Assembly: GCA_951802195.1 (NCBI GenBank)
Contig: OX637622.1
Coordinates: forward strand, 496,001-560,000
From: Tausonia pullulans
Taxonomy: Eukaryota; Basidiomycota; Tremellomycetes; Cystofilobasidiales; Mrakiaceae
Direction of reading: 5' to 3'
DNA: 64,000 bases
In this document: one piece after another, positions 10,786-23,600 of the stretch
Numbering within the stretch: the first letter of the stretch is position 1
How the letters are laid out: every line of letters begins with the position of its first letter
Position numbers and translations under genes: made by a program
The notes under the pieces: generated by a model
The model's input: the letters and a program-made list of their open reading frames with translations, nothing else
The model's database searches: none
Told to the model about the DNA's origin: nothing

Positions 10786-13053
10786 TCAGTTCGCCTCCGC
10801 CGCATCCGACTCCTCGACATCGCTCTCTGCCGCCAGCTTGGGGTTCGTTCTCTTCTCCGGCCTAACGCGCTCCGACGTCGTCGACTCTTCCTTACCACCG
10901 CCGTTGCGCTTGGTACTCGCCCTCCTCGCCGGGTTCGTCGGGAAGAGCGTCTTATCCGCTTGGCCGTTCTCAAACTGGGGCTCTACGAACGTGTACTCGT
11001 TACCCTTGAGGGCGGAGCGCGCCCAGTAGGTGAGCGCGGCGAGGACCGTCGTGGGGTCCGTCGAGGTGCCGGTGAGGACGGGAGAGACGTTGGCCGAGGA
11101 GCGGTCATCGTTGAAGACGCCGAAGACCCATTTCTACAGTGGTGTGCAGTCAGAGTCTGAGAGAAAGAGATATCGGAAAGAGGAACCCACGTTGTAACTC
11201 GTCAGGACAAAGTGCTTGACGCCAAGACGAGCCGTACCGTTCGCCTGGCGGGACCAGAGCCAGGACGCCTTGGACTTGGGATTGTAGCGGTCTGAATGGA
11301 ATCAGCCGTCAGTAAGCGCCTCACCAGAAGAGGATTAGGGAGCGCTAACAAGTTCCCTGTGGACCACAATGATACCCACCCCTCCGCTGTCAGCTAGACG
11401 ATCTGATCCGCCATGGAGACGAGAGACGCACAGTGACGCTGAACTCCTCCCAATCCTCGGCGCTGAAGACATTGTCCAAGACGACACGGACGACCATCAC
11501 CGGTTTGCTGTCCTTACCGACGAGGAGGAACTCGGTCTCGCCCTGGTCGTCACCGTCATCAGTGGCAGAGTTTACTAGGCGAAGCAACAGCGAGTCTCAC
11601 CATCGGGGTCCTGCCGAACGTCCACTGAACGCGGTCGACGGCCTTGCCATCATGGAACGAGCGCTCTCCGTCGGCCTCGGTCGGAGCAACGATCCGATCT
11701 GAGCCGTCAGTGGCCTCGTTGTCGTGCTCCTCTGGTGTTCGGGAAAGCAAGGTATGAGCAAGAACACAAGGGACGAAGCAGCGAGGCGAAGTGCAACGCA
11801 CGGAGGTCCCAAGCGGCGAGAACGGCGAGCCCCGCAGAGAGAGGGAGCGTCTTCAACGCCTTGAGGGTATCGGAATCCGAGTTACTGGATGTACAACGAG
11901 TTAAATTGGTCAATATCACGCAAAGGAGTTGGCCCAGATGTATCGAGGGCGAGCGCGCGCGCGCACGCATCACGGATGCATGGATGATGATGCACGCATC
12001 GACAGGTCCTCTGCACTATCTGAGGATCCGAATCTCCGATCTCACTCCCTTGTTCCTCCCAGGTGGGCGAGCGGTCGCCGACGGAAGGATCGCGGAAAAC
12101 GATGGCCCTACGGGAGATCTCGGGAGGAAGGAGGCGGCTCGGCCGGCTTCTTCGACATCCGAGCGACTCGACTCGGAACACGCGCGCACATCTCTCAAGA
12201 GGCGCGGGCTTCCCTCTTGTCGCTATGATGCTGAAAGGCCCCTGGCCGCCGGCCACTCTGTTTCTCTCGCCCCGGGTGGCGAGGCCGTCATCTTGGCCAA
12301 ACCAGGCCAGCCATCGCACGCGATGGTCGCCACTGAGCCGAAAGCGGGATAGACGAGCTCGACTTACAGCGTGAGGGACCTCGCCGCGCTGACGAGGTGC
12401 GGGAACGGGTGGCCCGGGTGCGTGGGCACAGGCTGTTTCGGGACGGAGCCCTCGAGGACTAGTGCATAGCATAGATGTCAGTCAGACTTGAGCTTCAGAG
12501 GAGATGGAGACGAGGCTGAGAGAGGGAGACACGAACAAGTCTTGACCTTGCCCCCAAAGTCGTCGATTACGGCGAGCTTGGTGAGCTTGCCCTCGTTCCA
12601 CGACGGGCGGGCGCCGGCGGAGCCTGGTAGAGTGAGCGAGAGCGTAAAGAGAGTGGATGAATGGCAGAGGAATGGAGGAGAGCCGAGTTAGCGAGAGAGT
12701 GAACCTCAGTCGGACGGCGTCGGTCGGGACACTGACCAACTCCGATGGGGAGCTCGCCCTTGAGGGGAGGGAGGGGGTTTTCTGGAAGGGAAGCAAGCAG
12801 TCGTCGTCAGTGCCCGTGACACTTGAACATGGAGCATGGCCAATCTTGCTAGAGCCCACAACGACGAAGCAAGCCGTGGTGCGTCGCGTCAATAGGGACG
12901 ACGATGCGGGGGGGAGGGAGGACGAAGGGCCCCTCAGCCCGTTCCCCGCTGGAAGGAGCTCGCTGGAAAAAGGTGGCGAGGTAGCGAGATGGGAGCGAGC
13001 GAGGAGAGCGTCTTACCGAGGTATGAGGCAAGGTTGAAAGCAGGCTGAGGCAT
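10786..13053 (-). CDS. Uncharacterised protein, several introns
   Basis: I do not recognise the family. The ATG at 13051-13053 starts MPQPAFNLASYL, and splicing gives ENPLPPLKGELPIGV, then GSAGARPSWNEGKLTKLAV, VLEGSVPKQPVPTHPGHPF, LNSDSDTLKALKTLPLSAG, VDRVQWTFGRTPM, GETEFLLVGKDSKPVMVVR and VKHFVLTSYNVKWVFGVFND. It ends in a charged tail (KLAAESDVEESDAAEAN) and TGA at 10786-10788. Most of the 3' part is continuous and codon-like, with no membrane segment or catalytic motif that I can name. One intron, about 12366-11889, is near 480 nt, far longer than others here. The gene converges with the reductase gene and is followed upstream by the 3' end of eIF4G. Exon limits in the 5' third are approximate. 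The existence of a gene is likely; function is unknown. Confidence 0.65.
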
Positions 13054-13803
13054 GGAATTGATTTGTTTAATGAGGTGGTTGTCGGAGGGAAGGAAGAGCT
13101 CAGTCAAGTCGAGGATGAGCGCGACCAAACGAACGCCCTCTCGCCCGGCTGGCAAAGGCCAGGGTCCGGCGACACTCCGTCCGTCGAGAGTAGGCAGAGC
13201 CAGAGAAGAGCGATGGACTCAAATAATCTCTCGCTGGATCGATCTCATAAACCCGACTGACGTCCGACGGCGACTCGCGCGGGTTTCTTCGGGCCACAAC
13301 GTTCGCCCTTCCTTGTTTTCTCATCTTCCAAATCAAGAGCAAGCTTTGGACAACGGTGTGTATCGCATCGCACGCCGAACGGGTTTGTATGAGAGAGAAG
13401 AAAGCGCGCGCCCTGACGCGCGTGCGGAACTAAGGGGGGGTTGAGGGGTGCAGGCGAACGTGACAGCGTGTCGAGGGGTAGAAAAGAGAATATTGGAATC
13501 AGAGAGAAGAGAGAAGAGGAGAGATGCAGGACAGCAAATGTAAAAGAAAAAGAAAGAAAAAAAAAAGAAGAAAAAAAAAACGAAGAAGGGTGAAGAAAAT
13601 TGGGATGAGTTGGATTGGTGGTGGGGGGGGGGAGGGGGGTGAGATGCCGTGGTGTGAGATTAGGACAAGCGAAAAAGCTGAGCGACAAGGCAGCAGGGAC
13701 GATAAAACGACGCGGGGCGTGAGGAGGGGGTACAACGACACGTAGAGAGAAAGATCAAGAAGGGACGACAAGAGAAGACATAGAACCGGGCAAGGCAGGC
13801 CGA
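13054..13803. other. Intergenic, with purine-rich low-complexity tract
   Basis: About 750 bases between the start of the uncharacterised gene and the stop of eIF4G, both on the minus strand. It therefore includes the eIF4G 3' UTR and the promoter of the next gene. From about 13501 to 13660 the plus strand is almost pure purine (long A and G runs), so the eIF4G transcript would carry a pyrimidine-rich tract. Confidence 0.5.
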
Positions 13804-16800
13804 CTACTCGGACTTGCCAGCCTCGACCGCCTTCTCAAATTCGCCGACGAGCTTCTCCTTGGGCGAGTACGATGGCTCGCCTCCAAGGTCGATCTTGTCT
13901 CCGAGGGCCTCGACATCGGCCTTGTCGAGCTTAGCTGCCACGAGGAGCGACGCGAAGACTGGGTAGGCGTTAGGGACGTCGGTGACGAGGTCGTCGATGA
14001 ACTCGTTGGTGCCCTCGAATCCGCCGACGAAGGCCTCCTTCGTGACGATCGAATCCTTGGCGAGGAGTCCGAAGAGCTTGACCGTCGCCTCGAGGTCGAC
14101 CTTCTTGGCGTCGATCGCATGGGAGACGAGCTTGTCAAGGTGGAGCTTGTGGTAGACCGCAGGCAGCTCCTTGAACTGGTCGACAGCGTTCTCGTAGTCG
14201 CGGACATTGTAGAACTCGTCAACGCGCGTCTTGATGAGCCGCTTAGCCTCGGCCTCGTCAATCTTGGGCTTGTCGTCTTTGGCGGACGCCTCATCGTCGT
14301 CGTCGCCGTCCTTGTCAGCGCCCTCGTCGTCCGGGAGCGGGACGCTCCGCTTCTGAAGGACGAGCCGCTTCCGCTGCGGGGCGGGCTCTCCGTCGTCCGT
14401 CTTGTCGCCGGCGTTGTCACCGGTGGCGTTACCAGAGTCCTGGCCGAGGAGTGAGAACATGTTGGCCGATGAGGGCGTCCGCGACATCGGCGGCGTCTCG
14501 GCCTGGTTCTTCTTCTTCGAGAAGACACCGGAGGGGCCGAACGACGCAGGCTGGCGAGCGGCGGGTTTCTCGATCTGGCCGAAGTTCTTGAGGTCTCCGA
14601 CCTTGCCAGCGTTGCGAGGCGCCGGGGCGGGCGTCGACCAGCCGTCGGCGTTGAGCGTGGGGGCACCAAAGTCGGTTCGGTTGGCACCACGGCGAGATCC
14701 ACCGCGGGACGAGTCGTTGCGGCCGGACGAAGAGCGGGCCATCGACTGAGTAGCCTCGGCGGAAGCCTTCTGAGCATCCTTGGCGGCCTTCTCGCGGATC
14801 TGGGCGAGCGTCTGGACGCCATCGGTGTCGTTGCGCTCCTTCCAGTGGCGCTCGCGAAGCTCGATGACATCCTGGAGAAGAGGAAATAAGGGTGAAGGGA
14901 GAGGAAAGTGGTCAGCAGCGAGCACGATGGGACTGGAAACGAAAGAGCGCTACTCACGAGAAGCATGAAGCGCATGCGCGAAGAGACAACGGGGTTGTCG
15001 ACCATCGTCTGCATCCTCTGGAAGTACACGTTCATGTGCGCCTTGGACTTCTCCTTGTCGAGGAGCCGGCCGACGGTGGAGAGGAGCCGACAGAGGGACT
15101 CGATGTCCTCCTCCTCCGGACTCGAGACGTTGGCGAGAAGCTTCTTGACACACTCGTGCATAATGCGCTCCGTGAGCATCTCGAGCTTGAAGAGCTCTCC
15201 AATGAGACGGACGAGACCGAGACCCTGGCGCTTGGCCTTTTGCGCGATGTAGTACTCGTCCGACATGAGCGCAGCCTCCTCCTTGGGCGCCTCCTCGCCC
15301 TTCTCCTTTGCGGCAGCAGCGGCGGCCTCGTTCGCCTGGATCTTGGCGTTGTCCTCGTTTGCCTTGGAGGCAGCGGCAGCGACGGTCGAAGCACGCTCGG
15401 CCCAACCCTTCTCGAAGTCTTCCTGGCAGCGGTTGAGGAGGTACTTGCGGAAGAGCGTGCCGCCGGAGATAGGGGCGCCCGTCTTGGGGTCCTTGACCTG
15501 CTCGTCCGTGACGTCGCCGAGGGTCTCCATCATCTTGCGGCACAGCCGGGCGTACATCGACGACCAGTGGGCCTCGTCGGTCGCCTTCTCAAAGATAAGA
15601 CGAATGACCTGCCGAAGAGTGCGACCGTCGGTCTCGGCCTCGGACTTGTTGGCCCACGTGAGGATCTGGCCCGAGATAGAGTCGAAGTTCTCCATCGTAA
15701 GCTTGTTGAGGAGACCCTTGACCTTCTTGTCAACGTAAGCCGGGTCACTCTCATCGACGGGCGCTCCGCGGCCACGCGAGCCTGCCTGCCAGCGGTTAGC
15801 CGACTCAACGAGCGGAGCAATAGGTCCCTCGATAGTGATCTGCGACGCCTGAGCGGAAGAGTTGAAGCCGTTGCCAGCGGGCTCGTTGCGGTTGCGTCCG
15901 CGGGTAGAGCGAGCGCGACCGTCCTTCGACGCCGGCGAGGCCGGGACAGCCTGGTAGCCCGTCGTCGAGCCCGACCGGGACATCGGGGCGCGAGAGCCGA
16001 AGGACGAGCTGCTGCCGGCAGCCTGAGAGGCCGCGAACCGCTCGGCAGACGACTTGCCGATGGCGCCGCCAGAGGCGAAGTTGCCCATGGCAAAGCCGCC
16101 GGAGCCAGCCATGCCACCGGGCCGGGAGGCGAACCCAGACATGCGAGAGGTGCCCGCGGACGAAGACGAGCGGGACCCTCCGGGTCCACGGCGATAGCCC
16201 GAGGAAGACCCCGAGTTGTCGGCCTCGAGACCAATCAACTCGAGCGGGGGGAGAGACTCAGGCTTCTCCTTGCAGACGTCCATGAATTGGAGGAGGAAGT
16301 CCCGATCGTATCGGAATTTGCCCGAGGAACCAGCGGCGGCATTGAGCTCCGGCGCAGGCGAATTGATGCCCGAAGGGTATGTCGTCGAGTTGGGTTCCGA
16401 GATGAAGCGCGCCGAGGCGAGCGACTGGGCGACGGCCGAGGGGAGTGGGGGAGCGTTGGGAGGGGCGGAAGCCGCGCCGGAAAGGTCGAGGGCGGCCGGG
16501 CGAGCAGACGAAGCCTTCTTCTTCTCGGCCTCGAGAGCGTCGACGGGCTTGGAAGGGAGGTCGGCAGGGGCCGAGGGCTTGGAGGGGAGTCCAGCCGAGG
16601 CCGGGATGGGCGTCGAGGGGGTGGAAACAGCCTCCTTAGCCTTGTCGGCAGCGGCAGCCTCCTCGGCGGCCTTACGGTCCTTCTCCTCCTTCTCGGCGAC
16701 GGCCTGTGAACACACAGACACAGAGAATCAAGTTAACGAAGACGCTCCCAGAGATGAGAGCGAGCGAGCGAACAAGCGAGATCCTACCTTCTTCGCAGCA

Positions 16801-19700
16801 GTAGCCTCCTCCTCCGCCTGCTTGGCCTCCTCCGCCTTCTTCTTCTCCTCAGCAGCGGCGGCAGCCTCCTTCTCCGCCGCCTTCTTCTTCTCCTCAGCGG
16901 CCTTGGCCTCCTCCTCAGCCTTCTTCTCCTCGGCCTCAGCGGCGGCAGCCTCAGCCTTAGCCTTCTCCTCCGCAGCAGCCTTGACCTTGGCCTGCTCCTC
17001 CTCAGCGATGCGCTTAGCCTCGGCCTCCTGTTAAAGCGATCGAGAGCAACCAGATCAGTCCACGAGCGATAGAAGTCAAATGGGGGACCCAGACATACCT
17101 TCTCAGCCTTCTCCCTTTCCTCCCTCTCCTTCCGCCTCGTCTCCCTCTCCTCCTCCTCCTTCTTCTCAAGTTCCTTCCGCTTCTTCTCCTTCTCCTCCTC
17201 AGCGAGCCGTGCCTTCTGCTGCGCTTCCGTCTCAATCCGAACAACGGAAGCCCCGACGGACTGGGCAAACTTGGCCTTGCGCTCATCCTTCGTCAGTTGA
17301 GGTCCAGGAGCCTTGATCGTTACAGGTGTCGACGCCGCCGGCGTCGCGGTGCTAGCGGGAGCAGCCGGGGTGGAGCGCGATCCAGCAAGGTCCTTGAGCG
17401 AGACCTCGGCTCCGTCAGGCCGAGCAAACTTGATGACCGACGGCTTCTTCGTCGGCGTGAACACCGCGGCCTGAGTCGAAAGCCTCGGGGAGGCGTGGGC
17501 GTGGGCCGGGGAACCAGCGCCGCCAGGGACGAAGTTGGTTGCCTGCGGAGAGAAGGTCGAGTGGGGGGAGAAGGGCGCTCCACCAGCGCGGGAGGAGGCG
17601 ACGCTCGACGAGGACGACGAGTGGGGCGTCAGCGGCGGGGGGGCCGAGCCGGTAGCCGAGGAAGGGATGGCAGCAGGGCGGTGCTGAGGCGTCGGGGGTC
17701 CACCAGAGCCGGAGGGAACAGGGGAGGGCGTCGAGAGAGGGACGTTGGTCGCGCCACCTCGCGGGGAGAGGGGCATCGATCCGCCCTGCTGACCCTGACC
17801 CTGGGGGGGAGGGGGAGGAGGCGGGTACGGCGAGTACTGTTGGCCGCCGTAGGCCGGATGGGGGGGAGGCATGCCAGGGTAGTCGTAGCCCTGGTACATC
17901 TGATAGGGCGACTGGAGATAAAAAGAGGAAGAATGAGTTGGCCTGCGGATGCGGACTTTCGAGGGTGAAAAAGAAGCAAGCAAACTCACGTAGTAGCCCT
18001 GAGGAGGCATGCCCGGGTAGCCCTGGGGAGGGCCATAGCTCATCATCTGCGGCTGCATGTGCTGGAAGGGCGGGGCGGCGGCAGAAAAGAAGGCGGCACG
18101 TCAGCGAAGATCCACTCTCTCTCCCCCTCCCTGCTCGCCGCCAGACTCACCTGAGGGTGCTGGTGGCCCGGCCTCGGGCTCTCCCTTGGCGGCTGGCCCT
18201 GCTGTTGCTGGCCCTGCTGCTGACCCTGAGCAGGCGGCCTCTGCTGACCCTGGCCGCCGTTGACAGCCGGTGCGCCGTTTCCGCCAGCAGGCCTCTGACC
18301 CTGTGGGACGAACGGCTGCTGGTGACCAAGCGGAGGGCTCCTGGGCATGCCCGAGGGACCACCCTGCTGGGGCGGGCGGAGCTGCTGAGGGCCCTGACCG
18401 GGCGGGTAGAACGGCGGGTAGGGGGATCCACCAGGGGGAGGGGGCGCGAAGCCCGACGAGCCACGACGGTCCGGCTGGCCCGCGGCAGCCCCAGAGGGCG
18501 GCGAAGAGGTCGCGCCTGTGGAAGGCGAAGGAGCAGTAGCAGCGGCAGGGGCCTGGGACGAAGGCGTCTGGAAGAGCTTGTTGACGTCGATGGGGGCCTT
18601 CTTCTTCGCGGGTGCGGCAGCAGCGGCAGGAGCAGCGGCGGCGGCGGCGGCCTGCTCGGTGGCAGCGGGAGCAGCGGCATCCTTGGACTCGCCCTTGACA
18701 GGCTCACCAGCGACACCGATGCTCTGCGAGCCACGGACGGTGGAACCGTTGGCGGCGGCGACAGAGCCGAACGCCCGGACGGCAGCCTGCTCGAGGTGGG
18801 AGCCCGTCTGCGGGTGGTTTGCCGGCGAGGACGAGAGGGTCGCGGAAGAGTCGGCAATCGAGCCGAAACTGATGTTGGAGCCTGAGGGAGGACAAGAAAT
18901 AGGAGAAATGAACATCCCGTTTTGAGAGAGGGGACCCGCAGGCGAGAAGACGAGAGGGAAAGCGCGCGCATGGAGTGGGGAAGAGAAGAGGAAGAAGAGA
19001 AGAGAGAAGCGGGCCAGGCGATAGGGCCCCTCCATGCACGCGTCTTCTTGCGATGGCAGAGCTGCACAGGCAGACTCCAGGCTGGCAGCGCTGGATGCCC
19101 ACGCTTCGGGCGGCAAGCCAAGACACAGGAGGAGGACAGTGAGAGTGCCCCAACGAGGCCACAAGGGTCGCATGAGAGAAGGAAAGGCGGACACGCCTTC
19201 CTGCCTGATGACGGGAATCGTTTTCTCGAGGGGACGAAAAAGAGGACGGCGAGAGAGGGCGGCGGCGGCCTCCTTTAGCTGCCTGCCTTCCCTCGCTCGC
19301 TACTCTTCCCCAGCACGCGACTGACTGCTGCCTGGCGGATACAGTAGAGCTACGACGCGGAAAACTTACCGCTCTTGGCTCCGGGCACGGCAACAGCCCC
19401 ACCCTGGACGCCCTTGCCAACGACGACGCCCTCGCCGATCGCGCGGCCGCCAACAAGAAGGGAGCCCTTGCGGCTGCCGGCAGCACCACCGGCGGCGTTG
19501 TTAGGTCCCGGGCTCGGTGCGGAAGAAGAGATGGGGGACGCCTTGCCGGACGAGGCGGCCGAGCTCGGGACGGGCGTCGCGACGGCGCTCGTTGACGAGG
19601 CCGAGTTGGATGTCGTCGTCGGAGGGCCCTTGAGCCAGGCGGACTTGATGGCGGACGGCTGAGGCGCAGGGGAGGGGGCCTGGGAGGAGGGTTTGCTCAT
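13804..19700 (-). CDS. TIF4631: Translation initiation factor eIF4G
   Basis: Scaffold of the cap-binding complex eIF4F; it joins eIF4E, eIF4A, poly(A)-binding protein and the 40S-bound factors in the cytosol. It starts MSKPSSQAPSP at 19700. A small box SNISFGSIADSSA lies early in exon 2, in a Q/P/G-rich disordered region with PPPPPPP runs. A K/E/A-rich stretch (about 17290-16784) looks like a charged helix. The eIF4E-binding motif YxxxxL-phi is visible as YDRDFLL in KFRYDRDFLLQFMDVCKEKP. The MIF4G domain begins near VDKKVKGLLNKLTMENFDSI and contains LRQVIRLIFEKATDE and FRKYLLNRCQEDFE. A linker with SMARSSSGRNDSSRGG follows. The C-terminal MA3 domain starts near EAEAKRLIKTRVDEFYNVRD and ends EKAVEAGKSE. 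Stop TAG is at 13804-13806. Symbol by analogy with yeast. The long opposite-strand frames come from GC-rich codon use. Confidence 0.95.
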
Positions 19701-20660
19701 TTACGTAGAGGAAGGCTTGTTCGCTTCGAGTAGCACACGTGAGGGTGTGCTGGAGGAAGGGGACGGGAAGGGGGGGAGGGTGGAGGGTGGGAGCGACGGC
19801 GGGGGTGGTTTGGCGCGGGCGAAACGGATACAGTCAAGTAGCCGAGAGGGTGTCTAAGTGTTGATTGGGTCGGTGTTGGACCTGCCTACGAGAGTTCGCG
19901 AGGGAAGAGTCCGTGTCGAGAGAGGAAGCGAGGAAGAAGGGAGGAAGGGTCGTTCTCGGGCGGCGAAGAGGGCGGCTGGAGAGACGAGTCTTGAGGGGCG
20001 CCTGGTTTGGGTGGCTTTTAGGATCGGGGACGACGGATCGAGGTCGTGGGCCGAGGGTCGTCGAGGTCGTAGGACTCTGGACGGTGGGGGGAGGGGGGAG
20101 AAGGGGGAGAGGGGGGTTCTCTCCGGAACAAGTGAGGGTTGAGGACGAAGAGAAGGGGCAGCCAAGGAGGGCAGACGAGAAGCTGCCTCGCGCGTGCGTC
20201 GTCTCCCGCGGGTGCCGCTGGCTCGAAGGGACAGTGGGGTTGTCTCGTTCGCCACACCCGTTGCGCACCCATCGCACTCGCGTGTTCTCTGCTCTTGCAA
20301 GCCATGCATGGCTTGCGGGGACAAAGCCGCGAAAGCACGCATACAGCCGCGCTTCCACTCGCTCGCCACACCCTGCGCAGCGGCGGCGGCGTCTCTCCTT
20401 CCATCCGCCGCCCACTAGCCCTTCTTTTGCGCCCTCTCTCCCACACAAGGTCCCCGGCGCTCTAAAAGGGACCGTTGGGTGCGTCACCAGCGAAGGTTGG
20501 GTGGCGGGCGGGGCGGACGGGGCGATCGTCGTCAAGGCCGGCGGTCTCGCTGCTCCCGCGTCCATCAGTCCCCGCGTCATCCCACCGCCCTGGAGCCGGA
20601 AACAGCTCTCGCCTTCTCTCCCAACTACCAGCCCTCCCGCCGCCCTCCAGACTCGTCGCC
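19701..20660. promoter_or_regulatory. Divergent promoter region, eIF4G and PDAT
   Basis: This 960-base stretch lies between the eIF4G start (minus) and the PDAT start (plus), so it must hold both promoters. It contains a 20-bp perfect palindrome at 20297-20316 and C/T-rich runs on either side. No convincing TATA box was seen. Open frames on both strands are chance frames in GC-rich DNA. Confidence 0.6.
20297..20316. repeat. 20-bp perfect palindrome in divergent promoter
   Basis: The sequence GCAAGCCATGCATGGCTTGC equals its own reverse complement over all 20 bases. It sits near the middle of the eIF4G/PDAT divergent promoter, about 600 bases from the eIF4G start and 350 from the PDAT start. 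It could be a binding site for a dimeric factor; no known site is assigned. Confidence 0.9.
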
Positions 20661-23600
20661 ATGTCCGCCGAGCTCCGGTCACGCTCCAAGAAGAAGAAGA
20701 AGGCCAAGGACGAGAGGGGGAGGCCCGAGTCCATCGACCTCTCCGGGACAGACCACGCGCTCCCTAAGAACGTCCATTTGCAGGCGCAAGGCGACGGCCA
20801 GTACAAGGTCGGTCGCGTCGAGAATCCCGAGAGAGCGAGTCGGGACGAGAGCTGACCTGCGTTCGTGGGCTCTAGATCCTTGCGCCCGGAACTCCATGGG
20901 ACGAGATCGAGTGCATCTCTCCCTCTCCCTTTCCCGGGTCAAGCAACGCCGGTTCGAACGGCTACGACCGGGGACAGGCGGACGTGGGACTAACACGCGC
21001 TTTCTCTCCTCTCTTGTTCCATCAAGCCTCTCCGAAGTTCCTTTCCTCGAGCACCTCAAGCACCAGCATCCGCCCAAGTGGTTCTGGCAGAAGTCCCGGT
21101 TCCTCTTTCCGCTTGGTCTCCTCCTGGGAGGTGTGCTTGCTTTTGTTCTCGTCAGCCCGATAGAGTGAGTATCTCCCGCGCTCGTTGCTGCCGGTTGGTT
21201 GTTCAATCTGTCTGGGATACCAGGAGGGAGCTGGGGGCGTTCTAGACAGCGTTAGGGCGCGGAATACGCATGGATGGGCGCCGCAAAAAGGAGGCCGAGG
21301 CGACAGACAGACAGACGGAGCTAGCCGTCGTCAGTCGCGGCCTCCCTGTCTGTCTCTTTCATTCGACGACTCTTTGTCTCGCTTTGAGACCCTGCCTCCG
21401 CCATCGAGTATCTTGCTGGCAAGATCTCCTTCACATCTTGTCTCCATTGTCGCCCTCGCCCCGTTGGGTGTATGCTCGTGCACTTAGTTTATCGACTGAC
21501 GCCTTGCCCTCCTACTCTTGTCCAGTCCCAACGCCCTCGACGCCCACCTGCACCAGCTCTCTCTCCGCCTCTCGGATCTCTCTCTCCCAGATCTCGCATT
21601 CCCCGACTTTCCGGACCTCAACGCCCTCCCACAAGACCTCCTTGCTCGATTCAACGCTAACACTGAGAGCGCATGGGAATGGATGAAGAGCACCGACTTC
21701 CAGGCGGGTGTGGGCCTTAAGAACGAAGGGCTTGAGGCAAAGCACCCGGTGATTCTCGTTCCGGGGATCGTCTCGACGTGAGTCTAGGCACTAGTGTTCG
21801 AGAAGCACCTCAACGGCCGGACTAATGCGTCCACGTCAGCGGCCTCGAATCCTGGTCGACCTCGCCCGACGCGCGCCCTTGGTTCCGGAAGCGTCTCTGG
21901 GGGTCGACGTCAATGGTCCGCGCAGTGTGCGTTTCAAGCTCCTGCGTCCTACTCTCGCTCTATGTTCCAACGCTGAGACGGCTGTCCTTAGTCTTACGGA
22001 CAAGGAAAAGTGGGTCAAGGCCCTCAGCCTCGACCCTGTAACGGGCCTGGACCCCGAAGGCCACAAGGTCCGCGCTGCGCAAGGTAAGTAGAGGTCAATG
22101 TGGCACGACGCATTTGAGAGGGAGAAGGGCAAGCTGACGGGCTGTGACTTTTTGGGACCAAGGGTTCGATGCCGCCTCGCAATTCATCCAGGGCTATTGG
22201 GTCTGGTGCGTTCGCTTTGTTAGGAGCTCGTACGTGCATGAAGACCGGTTCTGACTGCATACTTCGCGGACGAAACAGGGCCAAGATCATCGAGGTTCGC
22301 GCACTCTTTGCACTCTCGCAGCGAAATCTATTCCGACCTTGACGAGAACTATTTCTACTATCTCAGAACCTCGCCCCGCTCAACTACGATGTAAACAACC
22401 TTGAGCTTGCCGCGTACGACTGGTCTGTATATTCTCTTTCTCCTTTCAGCCCTCCACCTCGACTGACACAACGCGGCCCGTTGAAAAGGCGCCTCTCGTA
22501 CTGGAACCTCGAGGAGCGTGATGGCTACTTCTCTCAGCTCAAAAGCCGGATTGAGTACTTCCGATCTAAGTCTGGCGAGAAGGTTGTCCTCGTCGGGCAC
22601 AGTATGGGCGCAACGATCATTGTCGTGAGTCTGTCCCTCCTTCAACCAGTTGGGGAGTGTTCATGCTGAAGCTGGCCACGTTTTGTTCCGAATTTGGCAG
22701 TACTTGTATGCGGCGCATTCTTTCGTTGATCGGCCTGTTTCCACCCTGATCTCTCTCTATCTCTCTTAGCATGAAATGGGTTGAGGCTGAGGGCCCGCAC
22801 TTTGGCAACGGTGGCCCGACGTGGGTTGAGGACAACCTCGAGGCCTTTGTCAACATCGCCGGACCCTTGCTCGGTTTGTGGCTGCCATCTGGTCTATTAG
22901 CTTGCTGCTTGCTGCTTTAGTTGACCCCTCCCCTCTCTCCAGGCGTCGCTAAGGCCATGTCGGCCTTCCTCTCCGGAGAGATGCGGGACACTGTTGAAGT
23001 CAACCCGGCCGCGTCCTACATGCTCGAGAAGATGTTCTCCCGCAAGGAGCGTGCAGATCTATTCCGCGGCTGGGGTGGATCCGCTTCAATGTGGCTCAAG
23101 GGAGGCGATGCGATCTGGGGGGACGAGCGATCGGCCCCGGACGACCCGAAAAACGCAACAGACACTCGTGCGCTTTCTTCCCTCCTTCTCTCTCTTGCCG
23201 AAGCATTTGTTCATGCACATCTTGTTTGTTTATCAGACGGCCGATTTATCTCCTTCCGCGACATGAACGCCCCTCACGAAGCCGGCGACCTTCAAGAGTC
23301 CGATATCGCCCCGAACCTCACCCTCTCGGCCGCCGCAGACTTTGTGCTCGAGCATACACCGCCGACTTTCCAAGTGCGGCAACGCTCCCCCTTCGCGGAG
23401 GCTTCTGCACCTCTGTGCTGACTGTCTGACTGATGTACCAGAAAATGTTCGGCACGAACTACTCGGATGGGTTCGAGAACCGCGTCGACCGGCTCAAGCG
23501 AAACGGGCAGGATCAGACCAAGTGGACGAATCCGCTAGAATTTCGTGCGTCCTCCTTCCTTCTCCCTCCTGCTTTCTTCGCTTATGGAGCGGGATGGCCG

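Noticed and set aside
11735-12472. Long frames on both strands inside the uncharacterised gene
   Set aside because: They fall mostly within the proposed long intron and have no recognised motif; kept only as a reason to check that intron.
13501-13660. Lysine-rich small frame in the A/G tract
   Set aside because: Simple low-complexity DNA downstream of eIF4G, not a gene.
14892-16709. 605-residue open frame on the plus strand opposite eIF4G
   Set aside because: It is the mirror of a well-supported eIF4G exon. Its product is a biased mix of R, G, E and L, as expected from the antisense of GC-ending codons, and it has no domain.
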